Source: Annulohypoxylon bovei var. microspora (lineage: Eukaryota; Ascomycota; Sordariomycetes; Xylariales; Hypoxylaceae). Taken from it: a DNA stretch of 64,000 nucleotides. Positions within the stretch are counted from its first letter, which is position 1; each line of letters opens with the position of its first letter. The notes under the pieces were generated by a model that saw only the letters and a program-made list of their open reading frames with translations, was not told the origin of the DNA and searched no databases. Shown here piece by piece: positions 13,601 to 23,307 of the stretch. The position numbers were made by a program, and so were the translations under genes. The DNA lies in contig MU405283.1 of NCBI GenBank assembly GCA_022836615.1, forward strand, positions 124,001 through 188,000. Reading direction: 5' to 3'.

Positions 13601-13724
13601 CCCAAAAATTATTCCTATATAGTTCCACTGCGATCTCTAGCCGTCGACTACGTACACCAGTGTCCGTTCTATTTCGTTTGATGCCGTCGAGGTTTCATCG
13701 CACGGCGGCTTCTGTTGTAATACC
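10601..13724. other. Non-coding region upstream of the velvet gene
   Basis: Mixed composition, more GC-rich and pyrimidine-rich towards 13000-13720, which probably includes the promoter and 5' leader of the velvet gene. Several overlapping open frames of 60-150 codons on both strands (for example 11043-11586 and 12332-12784) lack family resemblance and consistent codon use, so I do not call them. A 9-bp minisatellite lies at 12201-12250. Confidence 0.55.
12201..12250. repeat. 9-bp minisatellite, AGGGCTATC-type
   Basis: Five head-to-tail units, AGGGCTGTC, AGGGCTATC twice, then AAGGCTATC twice, followed by a partial unit. The graded variants indicate expansion by slippage. Confidence 0.85.
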
Positions 13725-15080
13725 ATGGTGGACACGATGGCTAGGCCACCCGAATCGTGGGCCCAGGACCCTTATGCTCCACGACACGCTTCTTATTATC
13801 CTCAGGAACAGCCGCAAGAAGTGCGGCTACCTCCACTTCCTAGCCTAGTGACCGGGCCACGTACGAGTCAAGGGCCACCCACTCGGCAGCATCCGCCGAC
13901 TTATAGCCACAATTCCTACGAGGGCTCTTACTCATCTTCCTCACCTGTCTACCATAGCCCGCAGCAGTCGATTCCAGGCCCTGAATCACACGCGGCGGTG
14001 TCAAGTCCTTACGCTAGACAGTCAGTAGATGCAGGTAGTCGTCTTCGCCCTGCTCAATCGCCGATTGCAGGAGACCGGGCCGGAGAGCCACCGGAGTATA
14101 TCCGATTCCGCCAGACAGGAGGCGAATCGAATTCTATGCCAGCTCCTAGATTGCCTTTGCAACCAAGGCAAATTGGAGGATCTCCCCGGCAGCATCATTA
14201 CGCGGAAATTCAACCAGTTAGACCCTCGACTGAGTATGGATATCGAGAAGCCCGCCTTCAAGCTTCACCGCAAGCGACAACCGCTCCTCGACAAGTATGG
14301 CCATCTCAGCCCGAAACTCGTCCTCCCGAGCGGATGAAGATATCGGAGCTGCTAAGCGACGACCCGAGAACCGGAGAATCGGGTTCCTCAAAGGCACCAG
14401 AACGCAGGAGAGCTCCAGCCGCGGCTTCCTCGACGTACAAGCTAAGGGTTCGCCAACAGCCAGTCGCCGCGAGATCCTGTGGGTTTGGCGAGAGGGATCG
14501 TAGGGTAATTGATCCACCTCCGATAGTGCAAGTGTTCATCGAAGATCCGAAGGCTTCGCAAGACGAGATCCGGGCTCAGCTCAAGTTCCGGTTCTCGGTC
14601 ATGCATTGTACGATTTGGAACGAGACGGGCGATCAGGACTGCTCGGGGATGCCAGATGACTTCCGCCAGCAGCGAAGGTTGATGGGAACGATAGTATCGT
14701 CTCCCTTTGTGGGATTCGACGAGAACAACGAGGAGGGGTGCTTTTTCTGCTTCCCTGATTTATCCTGCCGGACGCCTGGTATGTTTCGGCTGAGGTTCAG
14801 CTTGGTGGTTCTAGACCCGAACTCGGTTCCCGGATCCAAGACGCCGGTGTGTGCAGTCGCCATGAGCGAGGTTTTTACAGTTTATAATGCTAAGGACTTT
14901 CCGGGAATGCGGGCGAGTACGGCACTGACGAAGAGGCTCAAAGAGCAAGGATGCCTCATTTCTATCAAGAAAGGAAACGAGAGAAACCACACACGCGATG
15001 ATAGTGAGGAGGATGAAGAAGACGAGGACGAGGGTGGGAGTGCAGCACCGCGACGAGCAAAACGACCTAGGAAAACGTGA
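13725..15080 (+). CDS. velC: Velvet-domain transcriptional regulator, VelC-like
   Basis: A single exon encoding 451 aa. Velvet proteins are fungal DNA-binding regulators that couple development and sporulation to secondary metabolism. The first 230 residues are Pro/Ser/Gln-rich and disordered. The velvet domain runs from about residue 238 (YKLRVRQQP) to 420. It contains CGFGERDRRVIDPPPIVQ, then FSVMHCTIWNE, GCFFCFPDLSCRTPG and VYNAKDFPGM. The CGFGERDRR and FPDLSCRTPG blocks fit VelC better than VosA, VelB or VeA, as I remember those families. The C-terminus is acidic and ends in a basic KRPRK tract, a possible nuclear signal. The subfamily call is from memory; membership of the velvet family is secure. 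Confidence 0.85.
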   Translation: MVDTMARPPESWAQDPYAPRHASYYPQEQPQEVRLPPLPSLVTGPRTSQGPPTRQHPPTYSHNSYEGSYSSSSPVYHSPQQSIPGPESHAAVSSPYARQSVDAGSRLRPAQSPIAGDRAGEPPEYIRFRQTGGESNSMPAPRLPLQPRQIGGSPRQHHYAEIQPVRPSTEYGYREARLQASPQATTAPRQVWPSQPETRPPERMKISELLSDDPRTGESGSSKAPERRRAPAAASSTYKLRVRQQPVAARSCGFGERDRRVIDPPPIVQVFIEDPKASQDEIRAQLKFRFSVMHCTIWNETGDQDCSGMPDDFRQQRRLMGTIVSSPFVGFDENNEEGCFFCFPDLSCRTPGMFRLRFSLVVLDPNSVPGSKTPVCAVAMSEVFTVYNAKDFPGMRASTALTKRLKEQGCLISIKKGNERNHTRDDSEEDEEDEDEGGSAAPRRAKRPRKT

Positions 15081-16314
15081 TATTCCCTAGATTACTAATC
15101 TCTATTTTCACACATTCGAATAGCACGATGAACTACATTATGACGACGTCTTACGGCTTACGAAAGATGGAGTAACGTGGTGGTTCCTTAACGGCGTACT
15201 GTTACCTCAAGGCTTGGACATATCAGCTTATACGGAAAATCGCGGAAGGGGATATACAGCATGTCATATAGAGATGGACGAAAGGGATATACATAGATAT
15301 TCACTTTCAAGGGCGAGGCAGCACCGGTGTTGGTACGGAAACGGGAATGGCTAGAAGGACGGGTTGTGGGAATTTATTGTCTCCGGATGACTTGGACGAG
15401 GTCCTAGAATTGCTTGTGGAATACCCCGTATGGACCTCGGGATTTGCTCTGGTCGAGTATGGACGCTGTGGGATTTACGACTGGATCTATGGGTTGCTTG
15501 GGGGAGACGTATTGGCGGGAATCATTCTCCATTCAACCATGTTGATCGAATGGATGTATCCAGGGTGTATTACAAAAATATTGTATCCTGTCACTATTTG
15601 TTGTCTAAAACCTGGAAAGTATGTATTGAGAATAGGTTTTTTTTATTTTTCAATATTCAATATAGAGGCACTATGTGATTGGATAAGCTGGTGCTTTCGC
15701 GGGGTTTTAAGCGATTGTGACATAGAAAGGGGTAGGATTCGATGTCCCTTACTGGTGGTTTCGTCCGAGGAAGCAACAAACAATTAAATATTTTCTATAG
15801 TTACTAGTTCCTTGTCTAGTACTATGGCCTCTAAGTTGTGATCAAATAGGTATTTACATACCTACAGCATAATTGTTATAGACAATCAATTGGATTAGTT
15901 ACTGCTTTTGATAGAAAACGCCAAGAAGACTAGTATTTTTTACCTTTTTAGCTTAGGTTAGCTCTCAACAAGCTTATCTCAGGATCCACAACGGAGTAAT
16001 TAGTACTGATTATGGACTAGTTCTGCTTACGGGCCCAGTAGTCTAAGTCAGCTACAGCGTAAAAAGTGCAAGCACACAGCGCGGCCGGAGCTGCCCCAAG
16101 GAAAAAGTCGGGCGGAAAATCCCAACGTTGAATTTTTGAGTGACTTTCCGTTCCGGAGCTCTCCATTTTACAAACTTCCAATTCCCCAATTCCCCATTCA
16201 CACATCAGAAAGAGAGCTGAGCTTCACGATAATATCTACCCTCCGGACAATATCTCCTCTCTTCCTCTCCCTCACCTCCTACTAGGATCTGTCTACCAAA
16301 TACGACAAATCACC
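15081..16314. other. Intergenic between velC and the PDH E1 alpha gene
   Basis: The first part is probably velC 3' UTR. An open frame at 15347-15787 (146 codons) has no recognisable domain and an odd hydrophobic and cysteine-rich composition, so I treat it as chance. The last 100 bases before 16315 are CT-rich, as is common just upstream of highly expressed fungal genes. Confidence 0.6.
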
Positions 16315-17715
16315 ATGTTCTCGCGTGCTCTGCGAGTCCCCAGAGCAGCGGCGCCTCTGGCGCGTGCTAGAGCTGCCAGACCTATCGTCGTCTCACCTTT
16401 TCGCTCCGTCACCACAAATGCTGCTTCCTCGCATGCTGACAAGAACGCCGTCCCCGATGCCGACGACAAGCACTTCCAGGTCACCCTAAGCGACGAGAGC
16501 TTCGAGACGTACGAGCTCGACCCGCCCCCGTACACTCTCGACGTCACCAAGAAGGAGCTCAAGCAGATGTACTACGACATGGTTGTGGTCCGGTAAGCAT
16601 TGCGATTGGCAAACGAGCCCGCCTCCCCGCCCCCCCTCTCGTCTTCTCGGCCGAGTCGCGTTTGCTAACGGGCCTTGCGTAAATACAGACAGATGGAGAT
16701 GGCCGCCGACAGGTTGTACAAGGAGAAGAAGATCCGGGGTTTCTGCCACTTGTCCACCGGTCAAGAAGCCGTCGCCGTCGGCATCGAGCACGCATTGACT
16801 AAGGAGGATGACATTATCACCGCCTACCGATGCCACGGCTTCGCCATGATGCGCGGGGGTACCATCCGATCTATCATCGGTGAACTCCTAGGCCGACGTG
16901 AGGGTATCGCTTACGGCAAGGGTGGTTCTATGCACATGTTCACCAAGGGCTTCTACGGCGGGAACGGTATCGTCGGCGCTCAGGTCCCCGTCGGTGCTGG
17001 TCTGGCTTTCGCGCACAAGTACACCAACAGCCAGAAGGCCACCGTTATCCTATATGGTGACGGTGCCAGCAACCAGGGTCAGGTTTTCGAGGCTTTCAAC
17101 ATGGCTAAGCTCTGGAAATTGCCTGCCCTGTTCGGCTGCGAGAGTACGTATTTAACGTGACCACTATTCGTGTGTAGCTGTTATGATTAACACGACAATC
17201 TAGACAACAAGTACGGTATGGGTACGGCTGCTAATCGATCATCTGCTCTCACCGACTACTACAAGCGTGGCCAGTACATCCCTGGTCTCAAGGTAAACGG
17301 AATGGACGTCCTCGCGGTCAAGGCTGCCGTCAAGTACGGTAAGGAGTGGACCATCGCCGAGAACGGACCTCTCGTCCTCGAATACGTCACTTACAGGTAC
17401 GGCGGTCACTCCATGTCCGACCCCGGCACCACGTACCGAACCCGAGAGGAGATCCAGCGCATGCGCTCGACCAACGACCCCATCGCCGGCCTCAAGCACA
17501 AGATCCTCGACTGGGAGGTCTGCACCGAGGACGAGCTGAAGACGATCGACAAGGAGGCCCGCAAGCACGTCAACGACGAGGTCGCCATCGCCGAGGCCAT
17601 GGCCGTCCCGGAAAACACCCCCAAGATCCTGTACGAGGACATCTACGTCAAGGGCTCGGAGCCGCAGTTCATGCGCGGCCGCACGCCGGACGAGAACTTC
17701 TACTTCAACGCTTAA
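16315..17715 (+). CDS. pda1: Pyruvate dehydrogenase E1 component, alpha subunit, mitochondrial
   Basis: Three exons, 16315-16592, 16689-17143 and 17204-17715, giving 414 aa. With the beta subunit it forms the thiamine-diphosphate-dependent E1 enzyme that decarboxylates pyruvate and passes acetyl to E2 in the mitochondrial matrix. The N-terminus is Arg/Ala/Ser-rich without acidic residues, a clear presequence. The thiamine diphosphate motif starts GDGASNQGQ and ends in NNKYG; the second intron interrupts it. The regulatory phosphorylation loop RYGGHSMSDPGTTYR is present, so control by PDH kinase and phosphatase is likely. Length matches the family. The 3' exon is markedly GC-rich. It is convergent with prephenate dehydratase. 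Confidence 0.97.
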
Positions 17716-18670
17716 GAGCTTAAAGAATTTATAGCTTTCACCGACACGACGGCGATGAAGAAAATTTACGTCTTAACGTGACAACAAACCCTGTAGAATT
17801 AAAAATAGATGGGGGGCAAGGGCTGGGCTGGGCTGGGTTGGAGTAATTTAAATGTTCATCCATTGTTTCGATTACGCCCGATCATTCCAATCGTACAGAA
17901 CCCTATCCATTTGTGTAACTAAGTCCTGTCTAGTCTGGTCCGGCCTGACGGCTTTGGGAGAAATAGAAGAGCGATGATACCATGCTGTGTTCCGTTCGAT
18001 GCTTGCTTTTGATTTGCCGGGTTAGGTGTGGTGATTTTTTGAATTGCTGGATAGTAGTATGCTAGATAGCTTCGTGCTGCACAGCTAGCTAGCTAGGAAT
18101 TTTGAATTGGAGATGTGTGAGGCTTGAGCGTAAGGATTGTCGACCTGATTTCGAGATATCCGTGTAATTAATTAGTATGACGGATCCCGGTAAGATCGTT
18201 CTCACATCGAATGTAGAAGCTTTGCATTATTCTGCTTTCTAGCGTCTAGGCGTATATCTCCCTAAATCTAGCCGCTTGCCTATTTGCTTAGGGTAAGTAG
18301 CTTGTTACTGTTGACATATTTAGAACGATAAAATAGACGAACAAGATGTAATTTGTCAAGTTTAGAAGACTTTTAACTTTTCATTCGCTATTCATTGTGG
18401 TATACCCACAGCCTTTTTCGACGCCAGTATACTAAATAAGTATATTTTCCTTTTAAAAGAAACGAAGGGCCCCTTAGCCCCTAAACAGAGTTTTAAACCG
18501 GAGGACAAATTTCCTCAACTCCCCTCTACGTTCCCCCTTTTCGTTCTCCTATGCTATCCCTCCCTCTCCCCATTCCTTTCAGCTTCTCGCCTTCCCTTAT
18601 ACGCCCCTCCCCCCGGTCCAGTCCAACCCGCAAATACCTACTTACAACGCACCCCCGCTCCGCCCGCCCC
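17716..18670. other. Intergenic between convergent pda1 and prephenate dehydratase genes
   Basis: It holds the 3' UTRs of both genes. A short GGCTG pentamer run lies at about 17821-17842. Pyrimidine-rich sequence precedes 18671. I see no gene. Confidence 0.65.
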
Positions 18671-20035
18671 CTACCGCATATTATCCCAGCTGCCCAGCCA
18701 CCTCGAGCTCCTCGCGACGCGCGCCACGCCCTCGAGCACGTCGCGCACGCGGCCCTCGGGGTCGCGGAAGCGGTGGCCCTCGAACTCGACGAAGAAGACG
18801 TACTGGAAGGGCCGCGCGAGGCTGGGCCGGCTGTTGATGCTCGTGAGGTTCAGCCGCTCGCGCCGGAAGCACTCCAGCACGTCGGCCAGCGCGCCCGGCG
18901 ACCGGTGCGGCACTGTGAAGGAGGCTAGGGATTTGGTGTGCGAGTACACGTCTGCTTTTGCGTCTCCCTCTCCCTCTCCCTCTTCTCCTTCTTCTCCTCT
19001 TCTACTGTCGTTTTCGCCGTCCCCAACATCCACCCCCTTCCGCCTCCCCAACGCCCCCCTCCGCCCGCGCAAAACACCCTCCAGCGCGCCCTCCACCCCG
19101 TTAAGATCCAAGCCGCGCCGCAGCGCGAAGAAGCGCGTGGTGTTATCCGCGCGGTCCTCGATATCGCGCGCGAGCACGTCGAGGCCGAGCAGCTGCGCCG
19201 CGGCGGCGCTGGATATGGCGGCGCTCTCGCGGGTCGGGTCCGCGCGCGCGAGCTCGGCGGCGCGGCTCGTGGAGCTGACGTCGACGGTCTCGACGCCGCG
19301 CAGGCGCGCGCGCAGGAACGCGGCGCACTGGCCGAAGGCCTGCGGGTGGCTGTACACGCGCTTGACGTGTTGGAGATCCGGGGCCCGGTCCGGGTCTTCC
19401 GCGTTATCATCACTACCCTGCCCCCGAGACTGGGAGCGGGGGGGAGGAGGGGAGGGGCCGAGCAGGCAGTGGTGCACGTCGAGGTAGATCTCGGCGCACA
19501 CGGACAGGTCCGGGTACTCGGCGGCGCGGTCGGCGAACTGGTCCAGGGTGGGCACCACGGACCCGTTGGACGAGTTCTCGAAGGGCACCACGCCGTAGGT
19601 GGCGCGGCCGGACTGCGTTGTTATGAAGATGTCTTTTTATTAGGTTTGTTTAGCTAGGTAGATATCTTATGTACGTTTTAAATTCCATATATATATATAT
19701 ATATAGTATGGTCGTATCGTAAATAACAATTGCCGTTTTCTTTTTCTTCTTTCTTTAAAGATAGGGGAGGAGGGGAGAATATTTTACCTTTTATAGTCTC
19801 GACGGGTATCAAGTCGAATTTATCTGTAGGAAAAGTATCTAGCGTGGCCTATATGCAGCAGCAAACATTAGTTCCGAGAATAACGAAATCAAAAGCTGGT
19901 TGGTAAAAGTCCGGGTTCGTGTCGTACCTGGTGTGTATACGATGAGACGGGGCCGAGGAAACACACGGTGGGCTTCGTCCTCGACTCCGGCGCCGCGGCA
20001 CCTAAACCGTTCTCGTTTTGCTGTTCTGGCCCCAT
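18671..20035 (-). CDS. pha2: Prephenate dehydratase
   Basis: Three exons, 20035-19928, 19848-19788 and 19632-18671, giving 376 aa. It converts prephenate to phenylpyruvate in phenylalanine biosynthesis. The N-terminus reads VCFLGPVSSYTHQA, exon 2 gives FDLIPVETIK, and exon 3 opens DIFITTQSGRATYGVVPFENS-like, so the splice joins are well supported. The catalytic NTTRFF (TRF) motif is at about residue 215. A C-terminal ACT domain follows, with the SRP of the phenylalanine-binding ESRP motif, so feedback inhibition by phenylalanine is expected. Between the two domains lies a Glu/Gly-rich low-complexity insert. Exon 3 is very GC-rich, which creates long chance frames on both strands. Confidence 0.93.
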
Positions 20036-21313
20036 TGTGAGTTCCGAATTCCTATTTCCTTCCCGTTTCGATTCGTCTGGTACCCGGCAACAAAATTGAA
20101 CGACAGGTATGAAAGAGGTCTATAAGCCCTCTGCTCAAAAGAGAAAACTCGAAACGTTATAAGACCAATTCTCCCTTTGTTACCTTAGCTCACCTACTTA
20201 GGTATGCTTTATAACCTAACGCCGGACACCCGTCGTCGTCATCGCGAATTAAAAAAAAAGGGGGGGGGGCGGGGAAAGGAAAAGGGCGTGCCGACAAACT
20301 ACAATTCTCCGATTCAGATTTTTCGTTACATTTCCCGGGGGCCGACCCGAGGGCGGGCGCTACCTAGCTCTGTAATAAGGTACGGCTCGATATAATTGGC
20401 CGTAACCTTGACATTAGGCGGGTCGTAGGGCGGAATGACTTCTATTATGTCCTAATATTTGAATTTTTTTAACATTGTTGGCAGTAAAAGGGTTTTACTG
20501 GTCAAAGGGCGCTTTGTGGCTTTGTGTGGCTTTGTGTGGCTTGTGCCATATAAGGCTACGTCTGCTTAGGATTGAAAGCTGGTAATTTGTACGTTTATAC
20601 AACCACAAGATCGTAATACATCACACGGTATTACACGCAACGCAACGTGACCTATTGCCTTCAAACATGAAATATTTAGACGCCTATAAAACACCTACCT
20701 ATACAATACTAAATACTTAATGAAATCTTCAAAAGTTACATTGTTCGATTACTGTGGCATTGTAAGATTTGATATAATCTTTACTCTTAATTAGCAAGGT
20801 TAAGGATCAAGCATTCTATAAATAGGGGTCTCTTTTATGACAGGTCAAGAATGCTACACACAATGCATCGTAGTAACCCTATGAAACTAATCACACCTCA
20901 AATCATAGACTCTAAAAATATTAAGGAGCGACTGGTGTTTTTTATGGTACTATCTAGGAGGTTCCACAGGAACCGTAACGAGTGGAATGAGTGGCTCGCC
21001 ACTACGAAATCATCTATCTCAAATGCCCTGGTTCCAGAACGCGCCGCAAATCCGGAGGATGGTTGTTCAGGGCGACAAGAAGCGGAATAAAACTAGTATG
21101 TTTTCAGGGAGCAGTGAGAAGAGCAAACTTTTCGGATCACGTTCGACTGCTTAAAGGACGAAGCTCTATGATATAGGCAGGTCCAACACTTCCGGACTTT
21201 TGGTAGACCCCCGGGTACAGCATCTACACGCTCTACGTTAGTCTGTCTCTTCTACGGCATGCTAGAATTGGTAGTATAATATATCATACCTCCTTTTCAT
21301 GCCATATGTCAAC
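20036..21313. other. Intergenic: pha2 promoter side and eRF1 3' side
   Basis: AT-rich. It has an A9/G9 homopolymer pair near 20249-20268 and a short GGCTTTGTGT repeat near 20513-20545. The small open frames at 20851-21176 are not supported by splice sites or family resemblance. Confidence 0.6.
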
Positions 21314-21571
21314 TCAAGCCGCCATCATAGAGCGAAGCGGACTAGGTGTCGCGACCTGTCCAGCCGTGTGCTCAGAATTTGCCGGGCCAGACTTCATCAG
21401 ACGCCGCTGTGCGAACGAAGCCGCCGTCGGTTTTCGCGCTAGTCCGGAGGCCGACGCCGGCTTGGGCGCGGGAGGCTGCGGCAGCGGGCGCTTCGACTCT
21501 TTCACGACAAATGCCTGATTAGACGGGACTACTTGAGCTTTCCCCTCGTCGTTAACGAGGGATTCCTCAAA
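21314..21571 (-). other. Candidate spliced readthrough extension of eRF1 (85 codons)
   Basis: The eRF1 stop codon TGA (21739-21737) is followed by CAG and then a splice donor, GTATGA, at 21733. A CTGAC-like branch site and a TATAG acceptor end at 21572. Joining the two puts the next exon in the same frame as eRF1, open for 85 codons (start FEESLVNDEGKAQV, end SPLRSMMAA) until TGA at 21316-21314. It is Pro/Ala/Lys-rich with GC-rich third positions, unlike the AT-rich flanks. If the intron is kept, a second stop comes two codons after the first. It might instead be an ordinary 3' UTR exon. Confidence 0.55.
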
Positions 21572-21736
21572 CTATACATAAATCAATGTCAGCGACAATT
21601 TAGTGGGGTATAGAGGTGCTACTATGAGGTAGACTTTTCTTTTTTTTCTTCGTTCATAAATCTTTTTGGGGTATGCCCAAGGGACTACCCAACAAGACCT
21701 CCAGGATTATGGTAGGGAACTTTCTGTTCATACCTG

Positions 21737-23307
21737 TCAATCGTCATAGTAGTCGTCATCGTCATCCACTTCGGCTAATTGCTCGAAGTTCACCTTGTAG
21801 CGGAGAATACCACCAACTCCACCGAATCCCTTCACAAATTGGTTGCCTTCAGTCGATCTATCCGATACGAATTCCAGGTTCGTTCCGAAGTCTTTATAGT
21901 GCTCTGCGATCCATTCGAGGAAAGAATCCTGGATGATTACTTCCATCTCTTGCCCCGTCTCCTTGTCCATGAACTTAGCTCGATCGCCAATTTCATCTTG
22001 CTTGGTAGTATGAAGAATAATCTCGGCGCCGTTGCTGTCTTTCAGGACCGATCGAGTAATCTCGAGGTTCTCGAAGACAATCAAAGTCTCTACTGCACCA
22101 AGTTCCAGGGCCTTGAGTGTATCCTCGATACCGTAGCAGACCTTGCCAGTATCTTGGCTGATCTCCTCGAAGTACTTGCCGATGAGCTTCTTCTCTTGGA
22201 TAAACTTGACATTTCCTAGAGTCTCGGAAGACAGCTCGATGGCCTGGTTGAAACCGTTCTCTCCACCATAGGAAACATCGACGACCTTGATGACCTTGCT
22301 CTGGAGTCGGTTGTCGAACATGTCGGAGGCATTGAGATCGTTCTTGAAGTCGGCAGAGCCAGCAAGAATGATACCAGCGACGTTGGTCTTGTCGTTGGTG
22401 ATGAAGTTCTGAACAGCTAACTCGGCGACTTTACGAACATAGTTGTGACGCTTCTCTTCTCGTAGACGGGCGAAACGAAGGGCAGACTGACCACCACGGC
22501 CGTGCTTCTTGGGTAAGTCGACGGAGAATTTATGGACGATATCACGGGTATTTCCGCTCAGAGTACCGAAGAGGGCGCCGTTTCCATCCATGATGATGAA
22601 GCCAAACTTCTGATCGGACTCCAACAACTCGGCCAAGGCTTCGGTGTGGAACTTGTTGTCGCAAAGGTATAGAGAGGTGTTGATGGGTTTAAAGGGCTCG
22701 AAGTCGATGTTAACCTTTCGCTCCTTTCCTTCCGAGGTCAAGATTTCACCACAGTAGACGACAAGGCCATTGGGTGGGACTTTGTTGTATAGCTTAAGTC
22801 GCTGTTGGGTGGAGGTGATAGCCGAGAGCACGGACTGTCGATTGACGCGAGATTTGATGTTCGAAGCGGTTCCCTAATATCGACGGTCAGCTTACACTCG
22901 CGATAAAAATTGGAGTGGCGGAACCAAAAAGCCACATACGTATTCTTCAGCCAACATCTTAGCAGCGCGCGAGATCTGGTCCTTGGGAGCTATTTTCGAG
23001 GTTTAGTTAATTTTTCCTTCTATAGAATTTGAAGTGGGGGAGGGGTAAATTGCATACGAATGATCAACGAAATCATGGACGTTCCATTTCCTCTGGCAGC
23101 CTCGAGGCGTTTAATGAGCTTCTTCACCTTCCATATCTCGATCTGCAGTCGCAAAGATTGTTAGATGACATTTGTTGTGAAGAGGCCACCTAGGATCCAA
23201 GCCTCGACAGGTGCAGCGGGGAAGACGTTGGAGGCATTGCTGGAGTCTCTCCATGACGATTAAAGACTTACGTTCTTCTCAGCCTCGGTCGCCTGAGCGT
23301 CACTCAT
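21737..23307 (-). CDS. sup45: Eukaryotic translation termination factor eRF1
   Basis: Four coding exons, 23307-23272, 23142-23058, 22989-22940 and 22873-21737, giving 435 aa. eRF1 recognises all three stop codons in the ribosomal A site and, with the GTPase eRF3, triggers peptide release. The stop-recognition motifs TASNIKS and YLCDNKF are present in the N domain. The GGQ motif lies in HGRGGQSALRFARLREEKRH. The C-terminus is the usual acidic DDDDDYYDD. Introns are clustered at the 5' end, as is common in fungi. Its stop context is TGA-C, one of the more leaky contexts, and a splice donor follows three bases later, so self-regulation through readthrough is plausible. Confidence 0.98.

Noticed and set aside
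15347..15787. 146-codon open frame downstream of velC
   Set aside because: No domain, odd Trp/Cys/hydrophobic composition, no splice or promoter context; likely chance in the 3' region.
13725..20035. Secondary-metabolite cluster around velC
   Set aside because: Neighbours are primary metabolism genes; no synthase, transporter or tailoring enzyme is present.
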